A stretch of DNA of 64,000 nucleotides, taken from the NCBI RefSeq assembly GCF_014805625.2, contig NW_023998415.1, forward strand, positions 5,677,862-5,741,861, read 5' to 3'. Below are positions 1 through 14,045 of this stretch, in pieces. The notes beneath the pieces are model-generated. The model was not told where the DNA came from. It made no database searches and worked only from the letters and a program-made list of their open reading frames with translations. Both the position numbers and the translations under genes were made by a program. This DNA is from Glossina fuscipes (Eukaryota; Arthropoda; Insecta; Diptera; Glossinidae). Numbering within the stretch: the first letter of the stretch is position 1; every line of letters starts with the position of its first letter.

Positions 1-418
1 AATATATATAAACAATAGTTTTCTTATTGAGGTCATTAGTATGCCATGTGTACGTTTGTTTAAATTAGTCTGCAAATTCTAAAAATGTACTTTTGATTTG
101 TTATGACTTTTTGTTTTGCTTGTACTTATTATGGTTGGGTTATTATTCTTGTTATGATTTTACATTTTCGATTTTACGGTCTATTAAATTCATGTTTCGT
201 TTATTGCTACATTCATACGTTATATCAAATTTTTAATGGGATGGATACCTTTAATAGAGAGAGAAAATAAAATTGATTTTTTGGTGTGTTCAGGTGATTC
301 GCCTAAAAAAGTTCTCATGATTAAATCATAACACATTTGTAGCATAGCTTTTAATTTAATGTCAAGATTGAGAATCGTTTTTATACGCTGCAACACTTTT
401 GGATGCAAATGATACATT

Positions 419-660
419 AAGTTTGTGCAGATAGATTTATGGACTTGCAATAGACCAAGCTTTTATTATACCGATTGTCTGTCTGTCCATGACCGTCCAG
501 AAGGATTTGAAATAGAATCAGAATTCAGAGAAATTCAGAAACACTTTCTAAATCGATCTAAGCTTATTTGCCTGTCTGTCCGTCTGTCCGTCTTGTTTTT
601 TTTTTTTTTCTTTTTTGTTTAGCCGCAATATTTCAGACAATCGGATGAAATGTTAAGCAT
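419..660 (-). repeat. Family-1 repeat, worn
   Basis: AGTTTGTGCAG, TTTTATTATACCGATTG, AATCGATCTAAGCTT and a GTCTGTCCGTCTGTCC run (570-595) occur in family order. Confidence 0.55.
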
Positions 661-2694
661 CCACGGACACAATAAACTCGGGAAAAAAGTGTGGTTTTGG
701 GAAAAGGTTTAAAAGTTTCAAGTTTTTAGGAAATCGTCCGCGATTTCTTTATATCACACAATTGATTTAACGATTTTGATCATATTTGTCGGCGCAACAG
801 ATTGATACCTAAAATTTACCTCATTATATATAAATCAAGTAGTGTAGGACGCGTCGTAGCGTCGATATTTTTCTTCTGAAAAGGTTCGTAGCAAATGTTA
901 ATTATTAAAAATTATTACAGATATAATGAATGTATTCGGCCTACGTTTTATGTATGTGGAATAAAACTCTCATATTTGATTAAATAAGTTCGTATATAAG
1001 CAATGAGGAAAATTCAGCTATTGCTCATAACAGTCTTTAACATTCACAAATGCTAACTGTTGGGTATGGTCTTTAGGATGAAAATGCCATTGGTAAAAAT
1101 GAAAATTATGAATGAAACAATCAAAGAAGACAGCCACAGAAACATGATTATTGATTTTTTGTGGACGGTATGCGGTTTCAACAAGATTATATAACGCGCC
1201 ATGCATTTCGTGACACAATCAATTTATTGGATAAAAAATGTTCAATATCAACACAAGCTGGCCGCCAAGAGCATGCAATAGAATCTCATTCAACTTTTTC
1301 CTCTAGGATTATGTTATGTCATTGATTTACTTCAAGTTTCAATGACTTTATTTTCGATGATTGCTTTTATTAGCGATGAAATTTATGCGGAATAGTGGCA
1401 AGCATTTTGAAATAAAAATCGCATAAATCAATATTTAAAATGAAAGGAAATTTAAGTCGATACTCGCTTTACCCCACTACATCAATCAAGTCTTATTTCA
1501 AATTAATCCGTCTGTGTGGTCGAGCAGGCAAAAGATCTCGCCTAAGAGTTCAATGGTCACCAAAGCAGATCTCAATTACGGTAAAGATTTTCATTAAGTC
1601 GATAGCTTTAGATACTAGTGCTTTAAAGCTTCAGTTTTAGAATATATTTCGTGGGCTAAATGAATTATACTAATAATAATATTTGAAATTAAAAATGTAG
1701 AAACCTCACTTGGTCACCCTATACTTGCTAAGCTATTCAGCGTACCCAAGGTATCTATGTATAATACGGCTCTTGCAACATTTAATTATTTATTTATTTT
1801 TATTTTTTTTGTTTTCAAACTCCTTTCGAGAATTTTAAGCGAGTTAAAGAAACTTCCCTACATTCTTCATTAGTCGATTAATAAAAAAAAAAAAAAAATT
1901 GTATATTTACCGTCGCATGCGATTCACTCGATAAATATTTATGCATTAGCGGGCCGACAAATTTGGATGTTTATGGTAGACAATCTGAGAAATTTTATGC
2001 ATACCTCCCTTCTTACACTCGAAAGTTCTTATGTAGCCACTTTAAAAATATTAAAAGCAAATTTCTACTTCTTCTTTGCAACAAAAAAATAAAAATAAAA
2101 AAAACGAACACGCACAGACGGACGGACGGACGCAAGTAATTAAACTCACAAGCTTACGTTGATGTCGACAGAAACTACAGTGAGTTATTCATGCAATCAC
2201 CAGATTGTTATACTTCTATTTATTACTAGATTAGTACATCTCTAACCTCCTCCTTCCCTTCAACGTAGGAAAAAGGCAAAAAAAATAAATAAATAAATGC
2301 TAAGAATACGTATTAATTTAAATGCTTTAATAATTCTCTATAGCTTCCTTTTAAATGAGGGACACGGGATTGCATGCTATCGAATAATGTTTGTAATATA
2401 ATAATAGTTCCTAACACTTGAGGCTCGCTCGGTCTGTCTTTCTCTCTCCCTTCGCCTGTAGTCGAAATTAAATAATTCAAATTAAAAATGATAAATTGCA
2501 AACGAAATTTAATTCTCATTATGGTTTATTTATTTCCGTTTGCTTTGCTATATATATGTATATATATATATATGTATATTTTTTTTTTTTTTGTTTTTCT
2601 TCCTCTTATTCTTATTTTATTCTTTTTGCTGTTAAAGCCAAATGATTATATTCTTAGAATTGAGAATTAATTCTGCATAGCACGACAAGTCATG

Positions 2695-2708
2695 CTATCT
2701 ATCTATGC

Positions 2709-2739
<31 letters not shown>
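2695..2739. repeat. (TATC)n microsatellite
   Basis: About ten ATCT units with one GCATCT interruption. Confidence 0.9.
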
Positions 2740-3638
2740 CTTCATAGCATGTTTTTCTAATAATTAATAATAAGTATTTTCTTGCCAGCACATTCGATTT
2801 GAGGCCTTCATTAGCGGTAACGACCAAATGGCAAATAATAAAGAAAGCAAATAACTCATTAGCTTTCCTACCATAGCGTGTAAATACGAAAATTAACAGT
2901 TAAGTGTTAAATAAATACATTAGCATTAGCATTATGTATAATTAAACATTACAGTTAATAGAGCATTAATTGCTGCTGCGCGCGAATTAGATAAGTAAAA
3001 AAGGAAAATAAATAAAAAAAAAAAAAAAAAAAAAACAGAAACAATAAAAAAGAAGGCAAATCTTGAGAAGATTAATTCACCATTTTCATATTAGAATCAA
3101 AAAGCTTACACGGATACTAGTAAGGACATCAAATCTAATTTGTTGTCTTCATGTCAGGCCGTCAGTCAGCAAGTCAATAAGGACGTCAAATCTATCGGAA
3201 AGAGGACAATAGGACATTAATTTAAGTAAGTGAAATGCAAACAATATAAGTCACGCTGAAGAAGAGGGTGAGGGGGGGAGGGGTGTAATAGGAGTATGTT
3301 TTCACTTTTATACCATTTTTTAAAATATCCGCACCCAAGTTGCTCAAAGAGATAATAGAAGTAAAAGAATATAACATTTCAAAAATTGTGTTAACAACTC
3401 TTAAGGGATTAGAGAGACGGACGGAAAAACGGGGAAAATGTCAATATATTTAATTAAAACAGCGTACCCAATAAGAAAGACAGACAATAACGATAGAGCA
3501 AACGTTAAGTTAGATAACAAATGAATTGAGAAAATCAATTATTTTCTCTACTAAACGAAACCCGATGACCGTCAATGAGCCAACGAAAACAAACAAAAAT
3601 TTAAAAACTTCATAATTATCTTAGTAATAAGCGTAATA

Positions 3639-3644
<6 letters not shown>

Positions 3645-3679
<35 letters not shown>
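3645..3679. repeat. (TA)n microsatellite
   Basis: About 17 uninterrupted TA units. Confidence 0.95.
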
Positions 3680-3785
3680 AAAATAAAAAGTAATTCTTTT
3701 GAAATCCTTCAAGAGTCTGTGAATAGTTGGATAAAAGCAATCACTCTGGGAAGAAAAATAAACGCTGATGCAAAATAAAATTTTA

Positions 3786-4040
3786 TACCCTACACCAATT
3801 GTGGCGTATTAAGTTTCCGCGTATGCCTGCAACAAGCAGAAAATCTCAAGGTATAGGTCCGTCCACTTTTTATTACACAGACCAATTCACGTTTGTCTGT
3901 CTGTCCATCTGTCCGCCTTGTTTTTAGTTTCTTTTAATGTTGAACATACAGGTCGCAATTTTTGAGATATTTTCATGAAATTGGGTACACTGGCGTGTCT
4001 CGAAGAGAGAAAAAGCTATTGTACGACATTGTATTGCCAT
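3786..4040 (-). repeat. Family-1 repeat with end hairpin
   Basis: Opens with CTACACCAATTGTGGCGTA (end hairpin), then AAGTTTCCGC, a GTCTGTCTGTCC run (3893-3915), GGTCGCAATTTTTGAGATAT and GGTACACTGGCGTGT. Confidence 0.65.
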
Positions 4041-4494
4041 TGACGTTAAAGGTATGTAGAAAGTTTCAAGATTTGATTTATAGAAATGGCCGACTAAAGG
4101 AGACCATACTGAGAAGAAAGCAAGTTAAGCAAAAGCTTACAACAGTTAATCGTCTGCTCCGACATGCATCCCATTTATCGTATTTATGCGTTGACACGAT
4201 CTCCGCCAATATAGTCGCGTCGACTGAAATCTCGCTTGAGTTCTTAGAAACTTTGATGTTGGTCTTCAATTTCTTTCTACCAACCCGTCATCAGATTAAT
4301 CTTAAAACTCATTGGGCAATCATGTGATAAACTAAAATATTAATGAGTCAACTTATTAGTTTTGCTTATGCATTTACTATCTCATTTATATTTGTATTTA
4401 GGTTCACCTATGACGTCTGATTGCGACTTACATACATACACAGAAAAACACACACGATATTATATTTAATAAGAAATTCTCCACCCAATTTACA

Positions 4495-4497
<3 letters not shown>

Positions 4498-4537
<40 letters not shown>
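4498..4537. repeat. Poly(A) run of 40
   Basis: Forty A in a row, followed by CTTAATATATATATA. It might be the tail of a retroposed sequence on the plus strand or a sequencing-inflated homopolymer; I recognise nothing upstream of it. Confidence 0.9.
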
Positions 4538-4538
<1 letters not shown>

Positions 4539-5246
4539 TAATATATATATATACGTTGCTAAATTTACTTGTTGTTGTCAGTTAAAAAACAAGCAACCGG
4601 CATCAAAGAACTCGGTTTTTGCTAAACACTTAATTTTGTTTTTGTTTCTATACTCAATACTACTAACGAATGTAATACAAAATTGCTATCCTTTGGCTTC
4701 CAATACCCATTAGAGTTATGGTACGGTATATTTACATTTTTCATGACTTGATTGCTGTTGAAATTCTCTTAATCGCTTAAATTATTCCAGAAAGATGATT
4801 AGTGCCACGAAAATGTCTCAAGGCGAAATTAACTTGTGAGATAACACAATTTAACGCTTGACACTTTTTACATTCATCTCTAACGATTCAGGTTAAGTTA
4901 TTTATTGCCTAAGTGTTATCAATTTATTGTATGTTAATAACGAAGAAAAGCAATTAACTAATTAGGAATATTGAATGCTTCAGGGTTCGAAAACACATTT
5001 GATTTTTGCATTTTTTAACAATAACAGTTTCATATGTTTGTTATTGTTACATTAATATGTAAAATAATACGTTCTTGCATGCTATTTCGATTAGCGACAT
5101 CTATTGGTGAAAATGATAAAGTAATACGAATTAACAATGTACATAACAATTAAATTCGACCTTTTCTCTTTCCTTTGCCTTTCTCCACGTAAAAAAAAAA
5201 AACGGGTTCCCATTTAAAATTCTTGAGTTATTCAATGAATATAGAC

Positions 5247-6221
5247 ATGGAACGCTCAAAATTGCATTTTCGACATTCGTTATTTTCGTTGTTTGATTTA
5301 ACGAAATCTACGGCTGCCGAAGACCATCAAAACAATTTTAGAAGGTTATGGCGATGCTGCTCAACCATATCGCAATTGTCGATTTTGCTTTCAACAGTTT
5401 AAACATGGTAAATTCAATGTCAGTGGCTAGGAGAGTAAGAAAATTGGAAGACAACTAAGTTGAAAGACTCATTGGACGAAAACCTATCTCAAAGTCTCAA
5501 AGAACATTCGAGCAGCTTAGCAGTGCATGAATCAACTGTTTGCAGACATTTACATGCGATGGGCAAGATCCAAACGGAATTGACTTAAAATACCATTTTG
5601 AACCGTTCCAATGTCGAGGTTTCATTGCTTGCCAGGCAAAAAAAGAGAATACTTCTCGATGGCGTGTTATGATTGACGATGAAAAGTCTATGTATGCACT
5701 ACGACAGTTCTAAGGGCAAAAAGTCATAGGTTAGTTCAGGGGTGCCATCCACATCGACACCGAAGCGGAATGCTCATGGCCATAAAGTTTTGCTGTGCAT
5801 ATGGCAGAATCAGCCAAGTGTAGCGCATTACGAGCTAAAACCAAGTGAAACCTAAATAGCAGTTAACAGACGCAAATTTCCTCCTCTTGCATGACCACGC
5901 TCGGCCACACATTGCAAAAGTTGTTGCAGCTCGAATGGGAGGGTCCGGCGCATCCACCAAACTCACCAGACATTGCACCTTCAAATTACCACTTGTTCGG
6001 ATCGATGCAGCATAGCTTGGCTGGCACGCAATTTCGAAATGCTGAAGAAATGCAAAAATCGGTCGAGAATTGAATTGCTGTTATACCAAGGCCGTTCTTC
6101 GTCATATCGACAGAGAGATGGTAAAAAGCGGAAGAGCATAATGAAAAATATTTCGTTCAGTGTATGTTGTACCAGCATTTGCAAATTTGAAAAACTGATC
6201 AAATTATATGCAAACACCTAA
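5247..6221 (+). mobile_element. Mariner transposon remnant (frameshifted transposase)
   Basis: Mariner-type transposase pieces lie in order but in shifting frames with many stops: N-terminus beginning ERSKLHFRH from ATG 5247, a helix-turn-helix piece near 5330-5420, the first catalytic block IDDEKS near 5670, HDHARPHIAKVVA near 5893, then HPPNSPDIAPSNYHLF near 5950-6000. The third catalytic Asp (APSD in the DD34D family) is Asn here. The right terminal repeat TGCAAACACCTAA ends at 6221 and is followed by TA. I did not find a left repeat, so the 5' end is missing or decayed. Inactive. Confidence 0.85.
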
Positions 6222-7029
6222 TATATATATATATATATATGTACAGAGGGATATATTTACTAAACTGTTGGAAAAATCTTGACGCCTTTGAGCCAATAAT
6301 TAGTGCTAATAAGATTAGGAAAATTCCATTCATTCTATTCATTTTATGGACAAATTTGTCTTCATTCCGAAATGAAAAGGGAAAAACACTAAAGGGAGGA
6401 CAGAAAATCAAACTGTAAGAGTCATTAGATTGATTGACCACAGTTGTCGCAGATGCATTAAAAATTGAGTATCCACTACCGATTGAAAAAGCTGGAATGA
6501 GCAAAATTTTATGATTTTCAACTTCAACTCCTCTACTCCTCTCGTTATCTATTTTTTTCCACATCTTTGCCATATGCTTAATTATCGTTTTAGGCAAACA
6601 TTCAAGTAAATCTATATATTAAGTCATCATTCTTGACATACATAGCATAACATTCTAATTATGCAATTAAATGTTTTACGTTATGCTTCAAGTTAACTGA
6701 AAATTGGTCTTTCATAAAAAATAAACAATTATTAATGTTAGTGAATGATAAAAAAAAAAAAAACAATTATAAAATGAATGCATTATGTACTTCCTCATAG
6801 ATCTTTACACATCAACTATTGAATAAGAAAGTAATTAAAGTGAACGAATTAATGGAACACAAGAGAATGCAAAAACAATTTATTTTGTCTCCGCCGCATA
6901 TTTAGCTTATTTAAAAAATACATATATATGTATATTCACAAAAAATGTATTTCAGAAGTATAAGTCATCTAATAAGTGTTTCCTTATGGTTTTGTGCTCT
7001 GCAGCACTGGCAGCGTGGTAAGCGGACAT

Positions 7030-7320
7030 ATTAAGTTTGTGCGGATGTATGCAACATTTAGAAATACTTGAAAGAGATCCGCTTTTTCTTATACTGATCG
7101 ATTCGGAACTATTTTCTGAATCGATTTAAGCTTGTCTATTTGTCTGTCCAGCTGTCCGTCGTGTTTTTTTTTTTTTTCTTGTATTCAACTTATTTTGATG
7201 AGATTTGGTACACTGAAGTGTTTTGGCCCAAGGACGAACGCCATTGAAAATGATTCGGATTGAAGATTATACGATCCCTGAACAACTCTCCAAATAAATT
7301 GATGGTGCGAAAAGTTATTT
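7030..7320 (-). repeat. Family-1 repeat
   Basis: ATATTAAGTTTGTGCGGATG, ATACTGATCGATTCGGAA, GTCTGTCCAGCTGTCCGTC and GTTTTGGCCCAAGGACGAAC occur in family order. Confidence 0.7.
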
Positions 7321-8019
7321 GGTATGTTACAACATTTAATTGAAGCCAAGTCGAAATCATCTAATTTCAGTTGTCACGTTTCTCTAGTATTATGCGTTGA
7401 GGATAGTTGCAACACCATTTCCATATTCAAAAATTACATTTTCAAACCACACGCTCACAAGATGCGTTTTCTTTATACCAAAGGGCGCAATAATCCTTAC
7501 GTACGAAGCGATTTAACCAAATATGAGCTTCATTCCACATGCACGAAACTTGACCGTATGTTCAATGTTTTTCCTAATAAGTTTTAACGATCGCTGTACG
7601 CGATAGAACTACGTATACATTGTAATCCACATATAATGGCAACGTTTAAGCAATATCTTGAAAAAGAAAAGATTTAACGCAAATCTGCCTCAGAATCAAA
7701 GTGTTTTTGTTGACTATCGAAATCGTAAAATCGATGACCCTTCATTTTCAAAACCTCTTAATATTTCATTTTCTTTCGTTTTCACTTTTTTCTCTCCCCC
7801 TCCTTCTCTTTATTCAATTGTAATATTTTTATTTACTTTGATATATAAGAGTTTACCCTATCTTTTGAACAATTTCTTATGGACAAAAATTTTCGAGTGC
7901 CTTTAAAGAGCTTACATACTCTCTCTATTTGAAAGATGTGTAGGATTAAATTGTAGACATTCAGCAAAAAGCTTGCAAGTCATTTAAATCGACTCCAATA
8001 CTTGTCGATAGAAGAAAAA

Positions 8020-8875
8020 AACAAGTAAGAAAGTTAAATTCGGTCGGGACCGAATCTTTTATACCCATCACCGTTATCCTAGCAAAAGACAAAAGAAGTA
8101 AGAACAACAAAGAACCAAATTCTGATCCTCTATAATATGGAGAGGACGCTGTTGACTTCTTCTGCTCTCAAAATAAATATATTTTTGTTATATAGGCATG
8201 TAGGCGTGTCCTTTCAAAAGTTTAGATCAATTCCAAATTCTTTTGCAACATTTTCGCTAACGGAAGAATATACTACCAAATTGCGCAAGCACACAGATGG
8301 ACAGACGCACAGGCTTGAACATTTATGTGCATTCCAAATGCGATACTCGCCAAGAATGTGAGTACTTTATGGGGTTTTTGAATTATGGGGGTTTTGTTTC
8401 TGTGCGTTATAAAGGTATTAAAAAAACAATTAAACTTTGATACACTATAATACTGGTAGTGTAGACCTGGTGAATTTTTTCCGTTCTTCTACGCCATTGC
8501 TACAGCAGCACCTATCAATATGCATTCAATTTTTGTACACTTATTTGCTTTAGTTTGTGAGTAATGAGCCAAAAAGCAATTTTTCATTACTTTTGCAAAA
8601 CAGAGGTCAGAGCTAAGTTTACGTGGCGCTGTGCGCGTGTACGTCGGCCAAATTGGCCCATTTTCAGTACCAACTTGCGTGCAGGAACTTCCAATGTTTT
8701 TGCCAAATTTTAAGCTGATAGGTTCGTTTTTGCGGTCAGGCGAATGTTTACACCAGACATTGCACAGATGGACAGACGTACAGACGAACATGTTTAAATC
8801 GATTATATATTTTGTGGGGGTCTCTGATGTTTCCTTCTGAGCGTTGCAACCTTTTTGATAAATTGGATGCACCCT
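8020..8875 (+). repeat. Family-2 interspersed repeat, near full length
   Basis: Starts with AACAAGTAAGAAAG, then a perfect hairpin (ATTCGGTC-GG-GACCGAAT, 8038-8055), then TTTTATACCCATCACC. Two GACR-rich blocks (8297-8320 and 8765-8790) and repeated text such as ACAGATGGACAGACG give it a two-part build. It ends near GTTTCCTTCTGAGCGTTGCA. It is colinear over about 800 bases with 26795-27550. Open frames inside are not genes. Confidence 0.75.
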
Positions 8876-11800
8876 TCCTCATCCTCCTCCTCCTCATCGA
8901 TGGGTGTATTAAGTGCAAATCTTGAGTAAATGTGAAATGATAAGCGAACGTTTTAAGAGGAAGTCAAGCGTTAGCGTTACTTAGCATATGGCGTTTGTTA
9001 TTTAAAAAGACTTTAAAAGGAACGCAACAAAAACAAACTTAATATTACTTTTAATTAAGATAAATTTTGCAAACTGAAAACTTCCACAATTGCACATTTA
9101 AACTAAGCAAAATTATTTTGCATAAAAATTCTTCAAATTATTTGCTTCGCATCTAACGTGAAGGATAGATAAATGGTTGGTTAGTCTAGTTGCTTAGTTG
9201 GTTAGCAAACAAGTTTGTTGTTATTTACTATCGTATTTTTTTAAAGTTTTTTTCTTCTTTTTTTTTTATCGAAAATTCTACGACCAACGAACGATGAGTT
9301 TTTAAAGAAAATATCCAGCAAAAGTAAAAAAAGAAAGAAAAAAAATAAATAAATAAATAATTTTCACAGCGTTTTTTTTTTTTTTGTCTGTTTCTTTCTT
9401 TGGCCGATGCCTTTGGTTTTAAGCTTAAGGTTTTTGTCGGTTTAAATTTAAATTGCTAATCTTCGACTTAACATTTGGCATAAACATATACGCGCAAAGC
9501 CGTATAACTCTTTGTACACTTGTTGGCTGATGTGCAGTTCCCTTTCTCCTTAACTTAACAAACGTCCATAGATAGGCAATTTCTCTTTTTGGTTTTTTCT
9601 CGAGATCTTTTGTGATGAACATTTCTTTTCTTTTCATTTCTTGTATTTTTTACTATTGAAACATTTTTGAGAAGAATCTGTTTTGGTATGCATACGAAGA
9701 GACACAACATAAATTTATTTCTGCATTTTACATATAGAAGGAAAAAACAATCAGTATATTTATGCATGAAAACTGATGGGGAAAAAAGTTCTTATATATG
9801 ACTAACTAATCTTTGAAAATCAGAATTTATTTATACTTAAACAGGGTAAATATTTCAAACTATGTAGTCACCTTATGCTCTCGTTAAAATCATAATAGTT
9901 TCAACAAAAAAAAAAAAAAGCGGATGCATTACTTTTTCCACACCCAGTGCAGAAACACCAAAGAATGCCTGAAGATTCTGAAACGAGGTGGCAATGCAAA
10001 AATGGTAAATACATCTATTACAGTACAAGTACAATTGTACTGCATTCAGAAAACTCGATTCATGTACTCTGATTCTTATGATTATGACTACTATTTGGAA
10101 AAAAAAAAAATATTTCTTATACAAAGTGCAAGGCAAGAATCGCAAACATTCACTTAGTCACGATCAAGGAGTAAAATATTTAATTAGTGATTATTTATTG
10201 ACTAAGCTATTGCTGTCCCTCCTTCGCTAATGCAAGTTATTAATTATCAACTGAATATTTCAATAGAACATGGAAATCTTTCCGCATTCGAGATATCAGA
10301 GGCCAAATACTCAGAGGTGAGTCTGCGCACAGCGCAAGCGAAACGCAAAAAGAAAATAATTTTTTTTTTTTTTTTTTGGTAAAGATGACATCCCGGCGAT
10401 GATCGTAAAGAAGAATGGGAAAGACATAGTCAGATGGTTGTAGCCGTGTGTGTGTGTGTGTGAGTGTTATTATGCTTTAACCGACTGCACAGCATTCCTT
10501 TGACATTTGAGCTTGCGAGCCCTGACTTGGCCTGGTAGTCGCAGCGATTTTTACACATTTCGAGAAGTTTTAAAAATATTTATTTCAATTTCTTATAATT
10601 CGTAGAGTGAATTAATCACATCACGCTTTTATGGAAAACACAATACAATCGGATATATTCACGCAAGTTACTGCGAATATAGTTGATACACTTTTCTGTT
10701 GTATTTCGTATTTCGTATTTGATCTTTGCGCAAATCAACTATGAGGACTATGCAAGCAATGCGAAGCAATTGTTTGCATGGATGACTTGAACAATTGCGG
10801 TTTTTTGCTCAACACTGTTGGCAAAATAAAATGATCTTGAGGTCAGTTTCCATCCCATAAATGTGAAATTTTATATCCCCATTGTAAAAATAAAACGTGC
10901 GTGCTTTTAGCGCTTTGATGGATCCTCTTGTGTGTCTGCATATATTTTTTTTATTTTATATTTTATGCCTTGTTGCGTTTTTTTTTTTTTTCTTTTTTTT
11001 TTTGTTTTTTTGTTTTTAGCTTTGCCTCCTCTTTTACCGATATATATACTATCTGCTATTGTTATTGCATGATCTTTATATGGTAACATCAATTTATTAT
11101 AAATTTTTCTGCTTCCTTGCAATGTTTTAGTTTGCTGTTTTTGCTAAATTTTAGGCCTCTAGCCGCGCACACTTTAAAATACAATATCAATCAAATCTTT
11201 TATAATTTATAGCTATAAGCGTGTATTTGCCGTTTATTTCACTTTTATAATTTAATCAAAACGTATAGCTTCTTCAAATTATAAGTTCCCTCCAAAGTGA
11301 TTTACTTGTGCTCTCATTGGTATTTTCCATTCGTTGCATTTGCAACAGCAATCACAAGAAAATTTGCCAATAAATGCTCCCGAATATCTATCTGAGAATT
11401 CGTGAATAGAAATTAACTAAAATCATTTTATGAACACGCCCACAGACTTTAGCTTGTAATTTATAAAAATAAAAGGCATAGAGAAACAAGGCAGTGGCAG
11501 AGATATCAATCGCACTACTACGAGTATATACACGTACATAAACCGTTATATCAAAAAGTTTGTAAGATGATATATAGATGTTACACAAGTGTTCAATCGT
11601 ATCGGATATAAATACACAGTCGGTTTAGCGTCACCGCCACCTATGTTTTTTGTAAAGCGATGATCTGAAATGTGAAGTTCGTGTGAAGCATCATTAAAAC
11701 CACCGCATGAACGGCATATAATGAAGGTTAATACTATCTAATAATCAGGCGCATTTGTCCAATAAACATCCTACATCTGTCTGTCGTAATACAAAATTAC

Positions 11801-13617
11801 TAAGTGCTATGTTATATACCTAATAGTCGTGCATTTCAGACCGCGATTGCAAACATCTGATCTTCAAGCATCAAAACAGGCTAACGAACGAATGGATAAA
11901 AGCATAAACCTAAAATAATATAAAATCTATACATTTGAAGATTGAAGGAGGCAACTCAATCAATGCAATTATCCTTCGGTATCAACTATACAAACAAATC
12001 GTAAAAATTGTAAAAATTCTTTTTTTGTTTTTTTTCAATCTAAATTTGTTTAAAGTCTTTAGATAGTGTAATAGTCTAAAACCAGTGTATAACTTTGCAA
12101 ACAGCTCCCCTATTTTATGGGAATTAACAATTATCGCTTGATCCACCGTAAACTATAAAGAGGAGAGAGCACGAAGAGGTGAAAACTTCAAATTATTTAA
12201 AACAAATATTTCTCATTGTCTTTGTTCTTCGCCTTACTAATGCAATGTCAAAATACCAAAACATTATATTTCATGTGGTTGTGTTTGTCTTTCTTATTTA
12301 TTTATTTATTTATTTTTCATCTATTCATGATTATTATCACATAAAACTTATCCTGAGCTTTTTTTTTTTTTTGCATTATTCACTATTTTCTCAAACATAA
12401 ACATTTTTAGTTTTGAAAGTTGTTTTCCTGCTTAACTCAACTAAAGAGTAGTATGTAAGTGAAAGGAAAATTTAAAATAATTACATACATTGCTATCTTT
12501 TTTCAATAGTAAAGTAAAGATTTATAAATGTGTGCATGTATTCCCTCCTAAATGAATAATGAAAGAAAAATATATATTATGAGTAGTAGTTGCTGCTTGC
12601 GTACGCACCATTAATATAAAATACTCAGTTGAAAGCATTACACATTCATACACATAACTAACGTTTAACTGAACAATATATTTATACATTAGCAGGCATA
12701 AGCAGCAGTAAAAGCAGATGCAGTTAAATGCATTATATGGGAAATTTACTTAAAACTGATTTAGCACATACGCGTGCCCACCTAACTAACATTCTTAATG
12801 ACGAGAGGTTATGCATACACGTACATCTTTGCATATTGCATTAACAACTTAACAAGTCTTGTTCGTTTTAACGTTAAATGATGAAAACTTGAAAATTTTC
12901 ATATACAATTAAAAAATTAACCTTAACCACATAATAAATAATTTAAAAGTTAATGGTACATAAGTCAATCAGTTCAGTTCTCTCTCTCTCGCTCTTGTAC
13001 AATATACAGACTTTGGATTCACATAATGCATAAAAAGGATAAGGAAATTCAGTGTAATTTTATCACAATAATTTCTATTCTTCCTTTATTGAATTCCAGG
13101 TAGACATGCTTCAAAAAAACAACCAGCTTGACAAATGGTATTTAATCTACAGAAAGTCGCGTTTAAAGCAATAAATATTATACCAAATACTTCGATTTAT
13201 GGCAACATTTTTCAATATTCTTCACTTTACTTTTAGGTTAGTTAGGCTAATTCTTATTTTTTGCTCTCTAATAGTGAAGAAATCCTAATCTCCCATAGCC
13301 ACGACCATGAAAATCTTTAGCGCCTGGTGCTTTTATTTATGGTTATAAAAATTTATTCCTTCACGTCGTGACGTCCACCACAATTAATGTAGAGTTAACT
13401 TACTTAGCTTATCGCATTCCACTCTCCAAGTCTTTTTATTTGACACCCATATCGATGGTATTGTTACGAAAAAATTAATCCACCATGACGTGGTGTCCAC
13501 CGTCTTTACATTAGATGTAAGCCACTTTTGGGCAGATAATATTTGAGGAATGCACAAAATACTTTCAAATATTCTGTCTAGCTTAATGAGCATAAAAAAG
13601 GGAGTTTAATGACTTAT

Positions 13618-14045
13618 AACTTTATGTGGGCAGGGCCGACTTCTCCCATTTTTGCACATAAACAGTAGAATTTTTCCTAAAGTAAATATGAGAGGTGTAC
13701 GCCCCATAGTTTTCATAGTTTGTGAATAATGAGCTAAAGCTCACATAGTTTTGTGCAGAGAAATGGAGTAGCGTACATTGTACGCTTTGTTGCGGGCGTG
13801 CGCTCCGACCAATTTGTCCCATTTTCAATACGAACCTGCACGCAGAAACTTCCAATGTTTCAACAAAATTTGAAGTTATTATCTTGATTTTTCGCGACCA
13901 GTAGTATGTCAGTAACACCACACACAAACGGACAGACATAGCTTAATCGATTCAGAATTTCAGGCTGCTTAAGAATATATGTACTTCGCAGTGCCTGTGA
14001 AGCTTCCTTTGAATGAGTACATTCCCACCGTACGATAGTGGGTAA
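13618..14045 (+). repeat. Family-2 repeat, second half only
   Basis: Matches the right half of the copy at 8020-8875: GTTTGTGAATAATGAGC, TTTGTCCCATTTTCAATACG, CAGAAACTTCCAATGTTT, ACGGACAGACATAGC. It ends near CCCACCGTACGATAGTGGGT, which can itself form a hairpin. A 5'-truncated copy. Confidence 0.65.

Larger units (their letters stand above)
1..5246. other. Gene-less stretch
   Basis: Apart from two family-1 copies and simple repeats I see no exon, RNA gene or element. Open frames here (60-121 codons) have no family resemblance and mostly cross the repeats. Confidence 0.5.
6222..13617. other. Gene-less stretch
   Basis: Holds one family-1 and one family-2 copy, homopolymers (9370, 10360, 10980) and AT-rich DNA. 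The 132-codon minus frame at 6199-6597 ends in TA-repeat residues and overlaps the mariner end, so I do not call it a gene. Confidence 0.5.

Noticed and set aside
3962..4327. 121-codon open frame, plus strand
   Set aside because: It begins inside a family-1 repeat copy, continues into unmatched DNA, and has no recognisable domain.
6199..6597. 132-codon open frame, minus strand
   Set aside because: It runs into the mariner terminal repeat and a TA repeat; no conserved motif.
12179..12400. Possible signal-peptide exon of the cysteine-rich gene
   Set aside because: The N-terminus looks hydrophobic, but the frame starts with GTG, a second hydrophobic stretch follows, and no phase-0 donor is present.
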